A program made the translations under genes and the position numbers. Of a DNA stretch of 64,000 bases, positions 17,383 to 27,341 are shown piece by piece; the stretch's first letter is position 1; each line of letters starts with the position of its first letter. The DNA is from JAAZMI01 sp964603615 (GTDB lineage: Bacteria; Bacillota; Dethiobacteria; DTU022; UBA8154): assembly GCA_964603615.1 (NCBI GenBank), contig CAZRVU010000002.1, forward strand, positions 1 to 64,000, given 5' to 3'. Below the pieces are notes generated by a model. It saw only the letters and a program-made list of their open reading frames with translations, ran no database searches and was not told the DNA's origin.

Positions 17383-18258
17383 CTACTTCCGGCCACTAAA
17401 AGTCACAACCCGTTCCTGGCCGGCCAGATCTGGCACAATTTCAGCTTTGGCAAACCCGGCCTGATACCCCAGAGCTAGAACATCTGCAGCTTGATTGTTT
17501 CCTACCTCCAAAGCCAATAATCCCGGCGAAAAGAGTGTCTCCTGCACAAAAGAAAAAATTGTGCGATAAACATCCAGCCCGTCTTCTCCCCCATCGAGGG
17601 CCAAGCGGGGTTCTTTTTGTACTGCGGGAGGTAAAAAAGGCAGCTCTGAACGGGGAATATACGGGGGGTTAGAAGCAATAGCATAAAAGAGCCGTTTGTT
17701 CTGAGCAAAAAAAGCCCCAAAATCACCGCAAAACAGCTCCACGCGGTTTTTTACACCATTTATTTCGGCATTTTGCCGGGCCAGCTCCAGCGCGGTTGCG
17801 CTTCTATCCACCCCTACAACAAAAATTTCGGGCAAATAGTAAGCCAAAGACACGGCAATATTGCCGCAACCCGTCCCCAAATCGAGAATGTAGAACTGCT
17901 GCCCGCCTGACATCCCCATCAAAATACCCCGGCTCCACTGGCAAACCGTCTCCACCAGATGCTCGGTCTCCGGGCGGGGAATGAGGACCCCTTCTTTTAC
18001 AAGAAAGGGTAGGCCCATAAATTCTTTTTTTCCTGTAAGGTAGGCAAAAGGAGTGTTTTCGCCGCGCTGCTGCAGCATTTTTTCGTACCCGGCTTTTATC
18101 TCCAAGGGGAACTCCTCTGCACCGTGAACATAAAGGTAGGTCGTCTCCCTTGCCAGCAAAAAGGCAAGCAGCAACTCGGCCTCGCGACGTGGTGCGGCGA
18201 TGCCCTGCCGGCGTAAAAAAGAAGCGGCCTTTCGCAAGGCCTCTTTTATACTACCCAT
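17383..18258 (-). CDS. prmC: peptide chain release factor N5-glutamine methyltransferase
   Basis: Methylates the glutamine of the GGQ motif of release factors using SAM. It has an N-terminal helical domain, the SAM-binding loop ILDLGTGCGNIAVSLA, and the catalytic motif NPPYIP. The ATG at 18258 is 7 bases after GGAGG; the longer TTG start at 18273 would overlap that site. It directly follows its substrate gene prfA (17-base gap), the usual pairing. Confidence 0.96.
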   Translation of the reverse strand: MGSIKEALRKAASFLRRQGIAAPRREAELLLAFLLARETTYLYVHGAEEFPLEIKAGYEKMLQQRGENTPFAYLTGKKEFMGLPFLVKEGVLIPRPETEHLVETVCQWSRGILMGMSGGQQFYILDLGTGCGNIAVSLAYYLPEIFVVGVDRSATALELARQNAEINGVKNRVELFCGDFGAFFAQNKRLFYAIASNPPYIPRSELPFLPPAVQKEPRLALDGGEDGLDVYRTIFSFVQETLFSPGLLALEVGNNQAADVLALGYQAGFAKAEIVPDLAGQERVVTFSGRK

Positions 18259-18275
18259 ACTATTTTCCTCCAAAT

Positions 18276-19343
18276 TTACGTGGCATATTTCAATTGTTCG
18301 GCCCGTTCATAAGCAATCAAAGCTTCGATAACAGCATCCAAATCGCCATCCAGAACCTGTTCCAAGCGGTGCAGGGTTAAGCCAATGCGGTGATCGGTGA
18401 CCCTGTTCTGCGGAAAATTATAGGTACGAATGCGCTCGCTGCGATCCCCGGAGCCAACCTGGCTGCGTCTTTCCTGTGCTTGTTCCTCCTGCTGATCGGC
18501 AATCATTTTTTCCATAAGCCGCGCCCTTAAAACTCGCATGGCTTTTTCACGGTTTTTGAGCTGTGATTTTTCATCCTGACAAGAAACAATCGTATTCGTA
18601 GGGAGATGTGTAATCCGCACTGCAGATTGAGTGGTGTTGACACTTTGACCGCCGGGCCCCGTAGAGCAAAAAGTATCAATGCGCAGGTCCTGGGGGTTAA
18701 TCTTTAATTCAACCTCATCAATTTCCGGCAAGACGGCTACCGTCGCCGCCGAAGTATGGATCCGCCCACCTGATTCTGTCACAGGAATCCTTTGTACGCG
18801 ATGCACACCTTTTTCAAATTTTAACTGGCTATAAGCGCCAGGCCCCTTAATGGCAAAAATAATCTCTTTCATCCCGCCGATATCCGTCGGACTAGAATCC
18901 AGAACTTCCATGCCCCACCCCTTACGTTCCGCAAAACGCAGGTACATGCGCAATAAATCTGCAGCGAACAAAGCAGCCTCTTCACCGCCAGTACCGGCAC
19001 GTATTTCTATGAGCACATCTTTTTCATCATTAGTATCCTTGGGCAGCAACAGGATCTTTAAATTTTCCTCTAGCTTCTCTTTCCTAGCTGTAAGTTTGGT
19101 AATTTCTTCGCGCAGGTAGAGCTGCATCTCGTTATCCAGCTTTTCCCTGGTCATTTCCCTGGCTTCTGCTAGTTCCTCTGCTGTTTTACGCCAAAAGCGA
19201 TAGTTATCCACTAATTCGCCCAGCCCGGCATGCTCCCGTGCATACTTTTGCCATTGTGGCTGATCTTTGATGATCTCCGGATCACTTAGTTTCTCTTCCA
19301 GGAAACCGTAATGAGCCTCCAGGGTTTTTAACCGATCCCACAT
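18276..19343 (-). CDS. prfA: peptide chain release factor 1
   Basis: Reads UAA and UAG and triggers peptide release. The 355 residues include the GGQ catalytic tripeptide at 231-233 within STGPGGQSVNTTQSAV and the anticodon-mimic region SPTDIGG near 151-157. The gene sits between the DUF1385 gene and prmC, as in many Clostridia. Length and motifs are normal. Confidence 0.97.
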   Translation of the reverse strand: MWDRLKTLEAHYGFLEEKLSDPEIIKDQPQWQKYAREHAGLGELVDNYRFWRKTAEELAEAREMTREKLDNEMQLYLREEITKLTARKEKLEENLKILLLPKDTNDEKDVLIEIRAGTGGEEAALFAADLLRMYLRFAERKGWGMEVLDSSPTDIGGMKEIIFAIKGPGAYSQLKFEKGVHRVQRIPVTESGGRIHTSAATVAVLPEIDEVELKINPQDLRIDTFCSTGPGGQSVNTTQSAVRITHLPTNTIVSCQDEKSQLKNREKAMRVLRARLMEKMIADQQEEQAQERRSQVGSGDRSERIRTYNFPQNRVTDHRIGLTLHRLEQVLDGDLDAVIEALIAYERAEQLKYAT

Positions 19344-19466
19344 CGTTTCTTCTACCTCCGCTTACAATTCTATTTAAAAGGCCGGCGGTTACTTTGCAGA
19401 ACCAGAATAGACACAGTACCAGACGCGGAAAAGCTTGACAGTGGAGCACTACTTTAGATATGAATT

Positions 19467-20345
19467 TCAGTTTTTTATCTCTACATCAGGCAAAACCGCC
19501 TGTAAAGCACAAATAGCCACTTCCACCTGATCGTCAGCCGGATTTTTTGTCGTAAGCAACTGCAGCCACAAACCGGGTTGAGAAATAGCTCTGGTCAGAA
19601 CATTGTCTTTGGCGCTGGCCAATTTGATGCCCTCGTAAGAGATCCCCGCCACCAATGGTAAAAGCAAAAGCCTGATTACAATCCTTTGCCAGAGTGGGGG
19701 CCAGCCAAAAAAAGAAAAGAGCAAAATACTAACAACCATGACCACTAACAAAAAATTGGTTCCACAGCGCCTATGCAGCGTGCTGAAACCGCGGGCATGT
19801 TCCACCGTCAGCGGGCAGCCCGCCTCATAACAGGCTATCACCTTATGTTCTGCTCCATGGTATTGAAATACCCGCTCTATCTCTCCCCAACGGGAAATGG
19901 CAAAAATATAACTAAGAAAAATAACCAGACGCAGAACACCTTCTCCTAAATATAGTAAAAACGGCGTCTCTAACCAATGTTTTAAAAAACCCATTAAAAC
20001 GGTTGGTAAAAGAATAAAAAGGCCCACCCCTGCTGCCAGGGAAATAATTAACGTCAAGGGTAACTCCCATCCCCGGAGCTCCTCCTGCTCTTCCCCCAGC
20101 GCTTCTTCGGCAGAAAGAGAAAGGGAACGATACCCCAGGATCAAAGCTTCAATAAAAGCAACCCCGCCCCTAAAAAGCGGCCACTTCAAAATGCGGCAAC
20201 GCCCGGCAAGCGAGTTAAATATTTTTTTTTGTACGGTAATGAGCCCTTCCCCCTGCCTCAGGGCAATGGCAATTAGGGAATTGTTACGCATCATCACCCC
20301 TTCAATGACAGCCTGACCGCCGATATTATGCCTTTTCCCGGACAT
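19467..20345 (-). CDS. DUF1385 family membrane protein
   Basis: A protein with four or five membrane segments and the family hallmarks IGGQAVIEGVMMR at the N-terminus, VFQYHGAEHKVIACYE and the STLHRRCGTNFLL segment. The function is unknown; the conserved His, Glu and Cys suggest a metal or a catalytic site. The gene is commonly found beside rpmE and prfA, as here. I prefer the ATG at 20345, where the conserved part begins; in-frame starts up to 20492 exist, and the longest would overlap rpmE by 14 bases. Confidence 0.85.
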   Translation of the reverse strand: MSGKRHNIGGQAVIEGVMMRNNSLIAIALRQGEGLITVQKKIFNSLAGRCRILKWPLFRGGVAFIEALILGYRSLSLSAEEALGEEQEELRGWELPLTLIISLAAGVGLFILLPTVLMGFLKHWLETPFLLYLGEGVLRLVIFLSYIFAISRWGEIERVFQYHGAEHKVIACYEAGCPLTVEHARGFSTLHRRCGTNFLLVVMVVSILLFSFFGWPPLWQRIVIRLLLLPLVAGISYEGIKLASAKDNVLTRAISQPGLWLQLLTTKNPADDQVEVAICALQAVLPDVEIKN

Positions 20346-20478
20346 CCCTTCACCCACCGCCTTTTTACTGCTGTGCGCCATCCCCGCCTTCTCCCGGCCA
20401 ATACTATTGCCGGCAAGCAAAGTCATATCTTTTACCTTACCGGCAAAAGCAGGGCTGCAAGGAGCCCTGCCGAAATTT

Positions 20479-20679
20479 TTATTCAAGTCCATACTTGCGT
20501 TTAAACCTTTCTACACGGCCTCCGGTATCCACAAATTTTTGCTTACCAGTAAAGAAGGGGTGACAATTGGAACAGATCTCCACCCGCAGTTCTTTTTTGA
20601 TAGAAGCTACATCATAAACCGAGCCGCAGGCACAGATGATTTTACTTTTCATATATTCAGGATGGATTCCTTTTTTCAT
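20479..20679 (-). CDS. rpmE: 50S ribosomal protein L31
   Basis: Ribosomal protein L31 of the zinc-binding (C+) form: MKKGIHPEY at the start, then CAC and CSNC supplying four cysteines, and a C-terminal VERFKRKYG. There are 66 residues. The ATG at 20679 is 6 bases after AGAGGTG; a GTG at 20688 in the same frame overlaps that site. It stands at the head of the rpmE-DUF1385-prfA-prmC unit. The 190-base leader (20680-20870) has no motif I recognise. Confidence 0.95.
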   Translation of the reverse strand: MKKGIHPEYMKSKIICACGSVYDVASIKKELRVEICSNCHPFFTGKQKFVDTGGRVERFKRKYGLE

Positions 20680-20870
20680 TTTGTTCACCTCTTTTCTAAT
20701 TGCACTGCCACCGAATTTCCTGGATCCGGGGTTTCATACCCGGAAACTGATCCCCTATTTGGTAGAACCCGGCCGGTTTAAGAAGACAACCTTCAAGGTG
20801 CCCCCACCAGGTGATCTCCCCTCTCGGATAACATAAGTTGCAAAATAGCGCAAACTAGATAATAACACAA

Positions 20871-20906
20871 AAATGCGGCCTTTGGCAAGATCAAGGCCGC
20901 ATTTTT
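20871..20906 (-). terminator. intrinsic terminator of the LysM/M23 gene
   Basis: A 12-bp perfect stem AAATGCGGCCTT / AAGGCCGCATTT (20871-20882 with 20893-20904), loop of 10. It ends in a U-run on both strands, so it can act in either direction. It separates the endopeptidase gene from rpmE. Confidence 0.85.
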
Positions 20907-20925
20907 TCGCCCGCTCGTTCCGTTT

Positions 20926-21987
20926 CTAATTCCCGCTGCCGGGCAGAAAAGTCAAAGGATCAAAGCGTTGTTCGCCATGGATAACTTCCCAGTGAAGATG
21001 AGGGCCGGTAGCATTGCCAGTCGCTCCAATCAAAGCAACGGGCTGTCCCCGGGACACTTTTTCATCTTCTTTCACCAGCAAACGGGAACAATGCGCATAA
21101 AGTGTTCTCCATTCGTTAGCATGCTCAATCACGAGCGTGAGCCCGTAACCCTGTTTTGTGCCGGTTTCCAGCACTGTTCCCGCTGCCGCAGCCTGAATCG
21201 TACTACCGTGGGGAATGGCTATATCCAAACCATAATGAAAGTCTCCCTTGCGCCAGCCATAAAGAGAGGAAAGCCTCCCTTTTACCGGCCAATCAAAGGA
21301 AGGGCACGGTGGCAAGGATCCCCTCAGCCCAAAACGGGAAGCTATGAGCGTAGCCTGTGCGGCCTTCCTTTCCAGGGTGGGCAGCACGCCCCCGGGGATC
21401 ACCAGTTTTTGCCCGGGAACTAAAAGGGGCGTTCCTTCAAGAAGGTTAAAGGCGGTAATTACCTGCGAACTACTTTGGTAGCGCCCGGCAATAGATTTTA
21501 TAGTATCACCCTCACAAACTATATGCATCGCCCCCGGTATGGCTAAAAGATCTAGAACCTGTCCGGGAAAAATTAAATTGGGGTCATTTATCCTGTTCCA
21601 GCAGATTAAAGCTTCAAGATCTACCCGGTAAGAACGGGCAATATGGGTCAGCGTTTCGCCCGGGTGCACAGTATGTTGCAGCAGCGCTTTTTTTAAAGTT
21701 TCTTCTCTTTTTAATCTTGCCTGGTCTTCTTTGTACTTTTCAGCTTCAACGCTGTATTTCTCCAATTGCTGGAGGTAAAGGGGCTGCACCAGACCTGCCG
21801 TTTTGGTGTGATTTTCTAATTTGGCACCAGCTTCCGCTTTCATGGGAAAACACATGCTACAAACCCCCGCCAGCAGTAATACTAGACAAGCCGGCAGCAA
21901 AACTTTTCTTAATAGAAAAACAATAATTTTCTTTATAGTAAGAAGCAAGCCGGTGTTACTAGCAGATACAAGGCAAACTCGCAACAT
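20926..21987 (-). CDS. LysM-repeat M23 metallopeptidase
   Basis: A secreted or membrane-anchored cell-wall endopeptidase. An N-terminal hydrophobic segment (about residues 14-45) is followed by two LysM peptidoglycan-binding repeats (TVHPGETLTHIARSY and IVCEGDTIKSIAGRY). A C-terminal M23 domain has the zinc ligands in YGLDIA (replacing the usual HxGxD His by Tyr-Gly-Leu-Asp) and GPHLHWEV. The first motif reads FHYGLDIAIP, with His two residues earlier, the normal M23 pattern. The ATG at 21987 has a GGAG 11 bases upstream. Confidence 0.9.
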   Translation of the reverse strand: MLRVCLVSASNTGLLLTIKKIIVFLLRKVLLPACLVLLLAGVCSMCFPMKAEAGAKLENHTKTAGLVQPLYLQQLEKYSVEAEKYKEDQARLKREETLKKALLQHTVHPGETLTHIARSYRVDLEALICWNRINDPNLIFPGQVLDLLAIPGAMHIVCEGDTIKSIAGRYQSSSQVITAFNLLEGTPLLVPGQKLVIPGGVLPTLERKAAQATLIASRFGLRGSLPPCPSFDWPVKGRLSSLYGWRKGDFHYGLDIAIPHGSTIQAAAAGTVLETGTKQGYGLTLVIEHANEWRTLYAHCSRLLVKEDEKVSRGQPVALIGATGNATGPHLHWEVIHGEQRFDPLTFLPGSGN

Positions 21988-22146
21988 TACCGAACACTCT
22001 CCATCTATTGGAATGCTACTAGTTTTTACCCTTGTTAAAAAAAATATACACATTTGTCCAAAAAAAGCATGGTTTAGTGCCACAGGACAGCTAGATCCGT
22101 CCTAAAAAAATGATTCTACCTTAAATTTATTTAAAGGGGTCCTTCT

Positions 22147-23391
22147 TTATAAATTATGAAGGTTGGAAAGAAAGGAGGCATTATTTTCCGTTTTTTTAAG
22201 GCGTTCGATTAAAGCCTCCAAAAAATCTGTGGAAGAGGTAACATTCATCGTCCGCCGCAAGGCCCACATCAGCTCGATAGTCGCATTGTCGAGAAGCAAT
22301 TCTTCCCGCCGCGTCCCGGAACGCGGGATATCGATCGCCGGAAAATAACGGCGCTCGGCAAGTTTGCGATCCAGGTGCAGTTCCAGGTTGCCCGTACCCT
22401 TGAATTCTTCATAGATCACATCGTCCATACGGCTCCCTGTCTCGATCAAAGCCGTGGCCAGCATCGTCAGGCTGCCCCCTTCTTCAATGTTGCGGGCTGC
22501 CCCAAAGAAACGCTTGGGTTTGTAAAAAGCCGCCGGATCGATCCCCCCGGAAAGCGTCCTGCCGCTGGGGGGAATTACAAGATTATAGGCACGGGTCATT
22601 CTAGTAATACTGTCGAGGAGGATAACGACATCCAGACCCTGTTCGATCATGCGTTGTGCCCTTTCTAGCACGAGTTCAGTCAAGCGAATATGATTTTCTG
22701 GCCGTTCATCAAAAGTGGAACTTAACACTTCCCCCCGGACAGAGCGGCGCATATCCGTCACTTCTTCCGGTCTTTCATCAATAAGTAAAACGATCAGCTC
22801 TAAATCGGAATAATTTTCTGTTAAACTATTGGCAATTTTTTTTAATAACATCGTTTTACCCGCCTTGGGGGGTGAAACGATCAACCCCCGCTGCCCTTTG
22901 CCGACAGGAATGAGTAGATCGATAATGCGCGTGGCATAATCATCCGTATTTTTTTCCAAAATTAGCTGTTCCTGCGGGTGAATCGGTGTCAACTCCGTAA
23001 AAAAAGGACGGCCAGCCGCTTTCTCCGGATCCTCTTTATTCACCGCTTCTACCTGTAAAAGAGCAAAATAACGTTCGTTTTCTTTGGGCGGCCGCACTTT
23101 GCCGGCAACCAGATCCCCGGTCCGCAACCCAAAGCGCCGGATTTGCGAAGCGGAGATATAAATATCGTCTTCATGAGGCAAATAATTGACCCGCCGTAAA
23201 AAACCATAACCATCGGGCATAATTTCCAGGACGCCCTGTGAAAATATGAGTCCTTCCGCTTCTGTTTCCTGCCTGAGTAGGGCGAACATCAACTCCTTTT
23301 TTTTCATCGTGCTAATCCCTTTAATTTCGTTTTCCTTGGCTACGCTGTGCAACTCTTCTAAATTCATCGTTTCCATTTCACTTAAACGCAT
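22147..23391 (-). CDS. rho: transcription termination factor Rho
   Basis: Hexameric RNA helicase that ends transcription at Rho-dependent sites. The 414 residues comprise an N-terminal helical domain, the cold-shock-like RNA-binding domain (GVLEIMPDGYGFLR), Walker A SPPKAGKTMLLK, Walker B VILLDSITRMTRAYN and the Q/R-loop region. There is no large insertion between the domains. It precedes the M23 gene and rpmE, as rho precedes rpmE in Bacillus. Confidence 0.97.
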   Translation of the reverse strand: MRLSEMETMNLEELHSVAKENEIKGISTMKKKELMFALLRQETEAEGLIFSQGVLEIMPDGYGFLRRVNYLPHEDDIYISASQIRRFGLRTGDLVAGKVRPPKENERYFALLQVEAVNKEDPEKAAGRPFFTELTPIHPQEQLILEKNTDDYATRIIDLLIPVGKGQRGLIVSPPKAGKTMLLKKIANSLTENYSDLELIVLLIDERPEEVTDMRRSVRGEVLSSTFDERPENHIRLTELVLERAQRMIEQGLDVVILLDSITRMTRAYNLVIPPSGRTLSGGIDPAAFYKPKRFFGAARNIEEGGSLTMLATALIETGSRMDDVIYEEFKGTGNLELHLDRKLAERRYFPAIDIPRSGTRREELLLDNATIELMWALRRTMNVTSSTDFLEALIERLKKTENNASFLSNLHNL

Positions 23392-23440
23392 AAAAAATTC
23401 TCCTACCTTCTAACCTGTTATATGCCTTTTTTCCACTTTT

Positions 23441-24424
23441 TTAACGCGCCGCAAAAAGAAAGACCAGTGTAAATATATAGCTGATAATAATAAAATACGA
23501 GGTGATACCCATTCTTAAAAAATGCCGCCGTAAAGGAAAAAGAAGGCTGATTAAAATCACCAAAGAGAGAAAAACTCCCATCAAAGCCACAATTAAATTT
23601 TGAGGGGAAAAATGAAGAGTTAGGGGGCCCTGTCGGTAAAATAGATCGGCAATAAAAAGAATGAACACATCCAGAAAATTGGCACCGAAAACATTGGCCA
23701 CAGCCATCTCCACAAAGCCGAGACGGACTGCAGTCATCGTTGTCACCAACTCCGGCAAGGAGGTGGTAATTGCAACAAAGATTACGCCTGCTAAGGTTTG
23801 GCCCAAACCTGTTTCTGTGGAAATAGAAGCGGCAGTATCAGTCAAATTGGTACCCGCTAAGAAAATAACCAACGCCGCCAGGCCAAAAAGGAAAAGACTA
23901 CGGAAAAGTTCTTTACCACGACCGGTTATCTTGTCACTTTGCACCGTCTTAGAGCGATTTTTTTCCAAGCTCATAATCGCCCCGCCACCCAACAAATAGA
24001 CGGCGAGAATGGCTAGACTGTCCAGGCCAATCCATCCCAGGCGATAAGGCAGCGCCAACGTGAAACCGATGATGGAGACGACAAGGATGAGCATGCTCAT
24101 CAGGACCGTCAACAATAGCGTTCTTTTGCGTCGCGCTATTAGAGGCCCCCGTCCCTGCAGGAGATCGATCAGCGCAATGAGGGTTAAATTGAAGAGAATA
24201 CTACCGTAGATATTACCGCCAATTAAATCTGGAGCGGCGATTAAAGCTGCCCGGAGAGAAGTGACCAACTCTGGTAGCGATGTGGCCAAAGGCAAAAGAA
24301 GTGCTCCTGCCCAAGTTCGGCCCAAGCCAAGACTTACCGCGATTTTTTCAGCATTTTTTGTTAATTGCATGCCGGCTAAAACAATAAGAGCGGCATCAAG
24401 AAAAAATAACAGCCAGATGTTCAA
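23441..24424 (-). CDS. calcium/cation antiporter (CaCA) family protein
   Basis: A sodium/calcium-exchanger family protein of 327 residues with about ten membrane helices in two inverted halves. Each half carries an alpha-repeat (LATSLPELVTSLRAAL near 47-62 and ITTSLPELVTTMTAV near 218-232) whose Glu residues bind the cation. The start is TTG at 24424, 8 bases after GGGG. The substrate cannot be told from sequence. The 238 bases downstream of glpX on the other side (24425-24662) hold no gene. Confidence 0.9.
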   Translation of the reverse strand: MNIWLLFFLDAALIVLAGMQLTKNAEKIAVSLGLGRTWAGALLLPLATSLPELVTSLRAALIAAPDLIGGNIYGSILFNLTLIALIDLLQGRGPLIARRKRTLLLTVLMSMLILVVSIIGFTLALPYRLGWIGLDSLAILAVYLLGGGAIMSLEKNRSKTVQSDKITGRGKELFRSLFLFGLAALVIFLAGTNLTDTAASISTETGLGQTLAGVIFVAITTSLPELVTTMTAVRLGFVEMAVANVFGANFLDVFILFIADLFYRQGPLTLHFSPQNLIVALMGVFLSLVILISLLFPLRRHFLRMGITSYFIIISYIFTLVFLFAAR

Positions 24425-24662
24425 TATTTTGCCCCGGTTGGCCCCGAATTATAAGCCCGTTGGCACCAGGTCCTACCTCCTGATGTTCAAAATTAAAGGC
24501 GGTAGACGCGCTTGCAGCCTGGCCAGATCTGTGGTTTAACCCCACAGGTTTTTAGGGCACAGGAGTTAAGGCTTTCATCCAATACTCTACCGGACTCTAC
24601 CGGGCAGCTCCGCCTCGGATTTCGCTAAAATCTTACAGCACCAATCATTACAGCCAAAATAT

Positions 24663-25658
24663 CTACCGATCCCTGGCCACACAATCCCTGGCCACATAAT
24701 GAGGTTTAATATCCAGGCGGTGTGTAGCCTGTACAAAACGCACTGTCCCGGTCATACTTCTCATTACCACCGAGTGGGTTTTCGCCCGCTGGCCACTATA
24801 CCTTACACCCTGTAAAAGATCGCCGTCAGTAATCCCGCTTGCAGCAAAAATAACATCATTCCCTTGGATAAAATCCTCCATGAGTAACAGTTGCTCGGGT
24901 TCCTCAAGCCCCATGGACTTGATTCTGGCAACATCTTTTTCATTTTCCGGAATAAGACGCCCCTGTATCTCCCCACCCAAACACTTCAGTGCCGCTGCAG
25001 CCAAAACCCCTTCCGGCGCGCCACCGATCCCAAAAAGGATATCCACATCGGACCAATCTGCCGCAGTAGCAATTGCCGCAGAAACATCGCCGTCAGTAAT
25101 CAGTTTTACCCGTGCGCCAAGTCGGCGTAGTTCTTGAATAATGTGCTCATGCCGCGGGCGATCGAGGATAATAGCTACGACATCCTCCACCTTTTTATCC
25201 AGAGCCTTGGCTACCTGTTTAACATTTTCCTCCACAGAAGCATCGAGGCTAATCAGGCCTTTGGCCCGGGGGCCTACTGCTATTTTATCCATGTAAATAT
25301 CCGGAGAATGCAACAGGCAATTACGTGGCGCCACTGCTAAAACAGAAAGGGCATTGGGCAAACCTTTGGCCACCAAATTCGTGCCCTCCAGGGGATCCAC
25401 GGCCACATCTAGCTGCGGGGGCATCCCCCCGCCAACTTTTTCACCGATGTAGAGCATCGGAGCCTGGTCGATCTCTCCTTCACCGATAACCACTACGCCA
25501 TCGATATAGACTGTATTAAATGCTGTACGCATCGCCTCTACTGCAGCAGCATCGGCAGCTATTTTGTCCCCTCGTCCCATAAACCTTCCCGTAGCTAATG
25601 CGGCGGCCTCAGTTACACGAACAAATTCCAAGGCTAGCTCGCGTTCCATAAGAGCCAT
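24663..25658 (-). CDS. glpX: fructose-1,6-bisphosphatase, class II
   Basis: A GlpX-type phosphatase that makes fructose 6-phosphate in gluconeogenesis. The 331 residues carry GEGEIDQAPMLYIGEKVG and the metal motif DVAVDPLEGTNL, both typical of class II enzymes. The ATG at 25658 follows GGGGGGAAGAGC; in-frame upstream starts are weaker. It forms a unit with the transaldolase and aldolase genes upstream. The C-terminus ends with a short repeat of the same residues (VARDCVARD). Confidence 0.95.
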   Translation of the reverse strand: MALMERELALEFVRVTEAAALATGRFMGRGDKIAADAAAVEAMRTAFNTVYIDGVVVIGEGEIDQAPMLYIGEKVGGGMPPQLDVAVDPLEGTNLVAKGLPNALSVLAVAPRNCLLHSPDIYMDKIAVGPRAKGLISLDASVEENVKQVAKALDKKVEDVVAIILDRPRHEHIIQELRRLGARVKLITDGDVSAAIATAADWSDVDILFGIGGAPEGVLAAAALKCLGGEIQGRLIPENEKDVARIKSMGLEEPEQLLLMEDFIQGNDVIFAASGITDGDLLQGVRYSGQRAKTHSVVMRSMTGTVRFVQATHRLDIKPHYVARDCVARDR

Positions 25659-25721
25659 GCTCTTCCCCCCTGACATAATTGCTCTTATCAAAGCATTGCT
25701 TAGGAATATTACTGCGAAGAC

Positions 25722-26378
25722 CTACTGATACTTATGCTTCCAATCTGCCAAAAAACGTTCCACGCCAAGATCGGTAAGCGGGTGCCGCGTCATCTGCTTG
25801 AGGACGCTAAAAGGAACAGTAGCAATCTGTGCTCCAGCCAGGGCTACATCCTGAACATGACGGGGATGACGTATACTGGCCGCAATAATTTTTGTGTCTA
25901 GAGCCTGTACTCTGAAAATAGCGGCCATTTCCCGGACTAAACCCACACCATCCCAACCAAGATCGTCTATCCGCCCAATAAAGGGGCTGACATAACGGGC
26001 CCCTGCCCGTGCCGCCAGTAATGCCTGGTTGGCAGAAAAAACAAGGGTTACATTACAAGGGACTATCTTGGAGGTCCGGCTTAGATTATAAACAGTTTTT
26101 AAACCCTCCACTCCCATCGGTATTTTAATGACGACGTTCGGCGCAATTTCCGCCAGGAGACGTGCTTCTTTCTCCATCTCTTCAGACAAGGTAGATAAAA
26201 CCTCAACACTAACCGGCCTACTTTCCCCCAACAATTGGCAAATTTGCCGGATCAAACTATCAAAGGAGCCGGTTTCTTTAGCTGCCAGCGTGGGGTTGGT
26301 CGTTAAACCGCTAATCACTCCCCAGGAAAGAGCCTCTTCAATTTCTTCTAGGTTGGCTGTATCAAGAAAAAGCTGCAC
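25722..26378 (-). CDS. transaldolase-like protein / fructose-6-phosphate aldolase family
   Basis: A small (about 218 residues) class I aldolase of the TalC/FSA family: LFLDTANLEEI at the start, TTNPTL, the Schiff-base Lys85 in VVIKIPM, and NVTLVFSANQALLAARAGA. Small members act as transaldolase in most Firmicutes; true fructose-6-phosphate aldolase activity cannot be excluded. I chose GTG at 26378 because GGGGG lies 8 bases before it and the family starts there. It sits between fba and glpX, so it connects glycolysis and the pentose phosphate pathway. Confidence 0.92.
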   Translation of the reverse strand: MQLFLDTANLEEIEEALSWGVISGLTTNPTLAAKETGSFDSLIRQICQLLGESRPVSVEVLSTLSEEMEKEARLLAEIAPNVVIKIPMGVEGLKTVYNLSRTSKIVPCNVTLVFSANQALLAARAGARYVSPFIGRIDDLGWDGVGLVREMAAIFRVQALDTKIIAASIRHPRHVQDVALAGAQIATVPFSVLKQMTRHPLTDLGVERFLADWKHKYQ

Positions 26379-26402
26379 TGTCTTTTCCCCCAATGAAGTC
26401 TT

Positions 26403-27257
26403 TTATGCCTTACCGGAACAACCAAAAAGACGCATTTTTTCTTTAATCACTTTCTTCGCCGCTTCTTTCCCCGGGCCAAGCATATTGCGAGGATCGATGT
26501 TCTCCGGATTGGCCTGCATATAATCCATAACCGCCCGGACAAAAGCCTGCCGGATCTCCGTATCGATGTTCATCTTGGTGACCCCCAGGGCTGCCGCCTG
26601 CCGGATGGCTTTATCCGGAACCCCGGAGGAACCATGCAGCACGATAGAAGCGTTACAGCGCTCCTTGATCTGCTTCAAACGAGGAAAATCCAACTCCGGT
26701 TCCCATTTATAGGGGCCGTGTGCAGTACCTATCGCCACTGCCAAGGCATCTACTGCTGTTTCTTGCACAAAGCGTTCCGCTTCTGCCGGATCGGTAAAAA
26801 AAGCATCCCGCTCCTCCACGGTAACATCATCCTCTGTGCCCCCGATTTTACCCAGCTCCCCTTCCACAGAGACACCAACGGCACGGGCAATCTCCACCAC
26901 ACGCCGCGTCATGGCAATATTTTCTTCTAAAGGAAGTTTGGAGCCATCATACATCACGGAGCTAAACCCGTAACGGATACAACGCAAGACCTGTTCAAAA
27001 TCAGTCCCATGGTCTAGATGCAGGACAACGGGTACTTTCACGCCCGCGGCTGCAGACTTGACCAATCCCACGATAAAATCCAGTCCGGCATATTTGATTG
27101 CGCCCTGGCTGGCTTGCACGATCACTGGAGAGTTTTCTTCGGCCGCAGATTCAATGATTGCCTGCACAATCTCCATATTGTTGGCATTAAAAGCTCCTAC
27201 GGCATAACCTCCTTTTGCAGCGGGTTCCAAGACTTCATTTAAGCCCACCAGATTCAT
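26403..27257 (-). CDS. fba: fructose-bisphosphate aldolase, class II
   Basis: Zinc-dependent aldolase of glycolysis and gluconeogenesis. The 284 residues contain the zinc ligands in VLHLDHG, the catalytic region EGELGKIGGTEDD, GTAHGPYKWEPELDF and LHGSSGVP. The ATG at 27257 follows GGAG. It is the first gene of fba-transaldolase-glpX, a compact set able to take triose phosphates to fructose 6-phosphate. Confidence 0.97.
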   Translation of the reverse strand: MNLVGLNEVLEPAAKGGYAVGAFNANNMEIVQAIIESAAEENSPVIVQASQGAIKYAGLDFIVGLVKSAAAGVKVPVVLHLDHGTDFEQVLRCIRYGFSSVMYDGSKLPLEENIAMTRRVVEIARAVGVSVEGELGKIGGTEDDVTVEERDAFFTDPAEAERFVQETAVDALAVAIGTAHGPYKWEPELDFPRLKQIKERCNASIVLHGSSGVPDKAIRQAAALGVTKMNIDTEIRQAFVRAVMDYMQANPENIDPRNMLGPGKEAAKKVIKEKMRLFGCSGKA

Positions 27258-27341
27258 TATTCTTGCTCCTTTCTCCTCGTAAAATAATTAAATTTTACTG
27301 CAACCGGACAATTTCTGGAAAAAGCCCGGCCGATCCCTTTT

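Noticed and set aside
20680..20870. Structured leader of rpmE as a regulatory RNA
   Set aside because: Some short GC-rich inverted repeats occur, but none makes a stable or recognisable fold that I could support.
24530..24556. CTGTGG/CCACAG hairpin with a T-run near 24550 as a terminator
   Set aside because: The T-run lies on the plus strand, where no gene precedes it; on the minus strand no U-tract follows.
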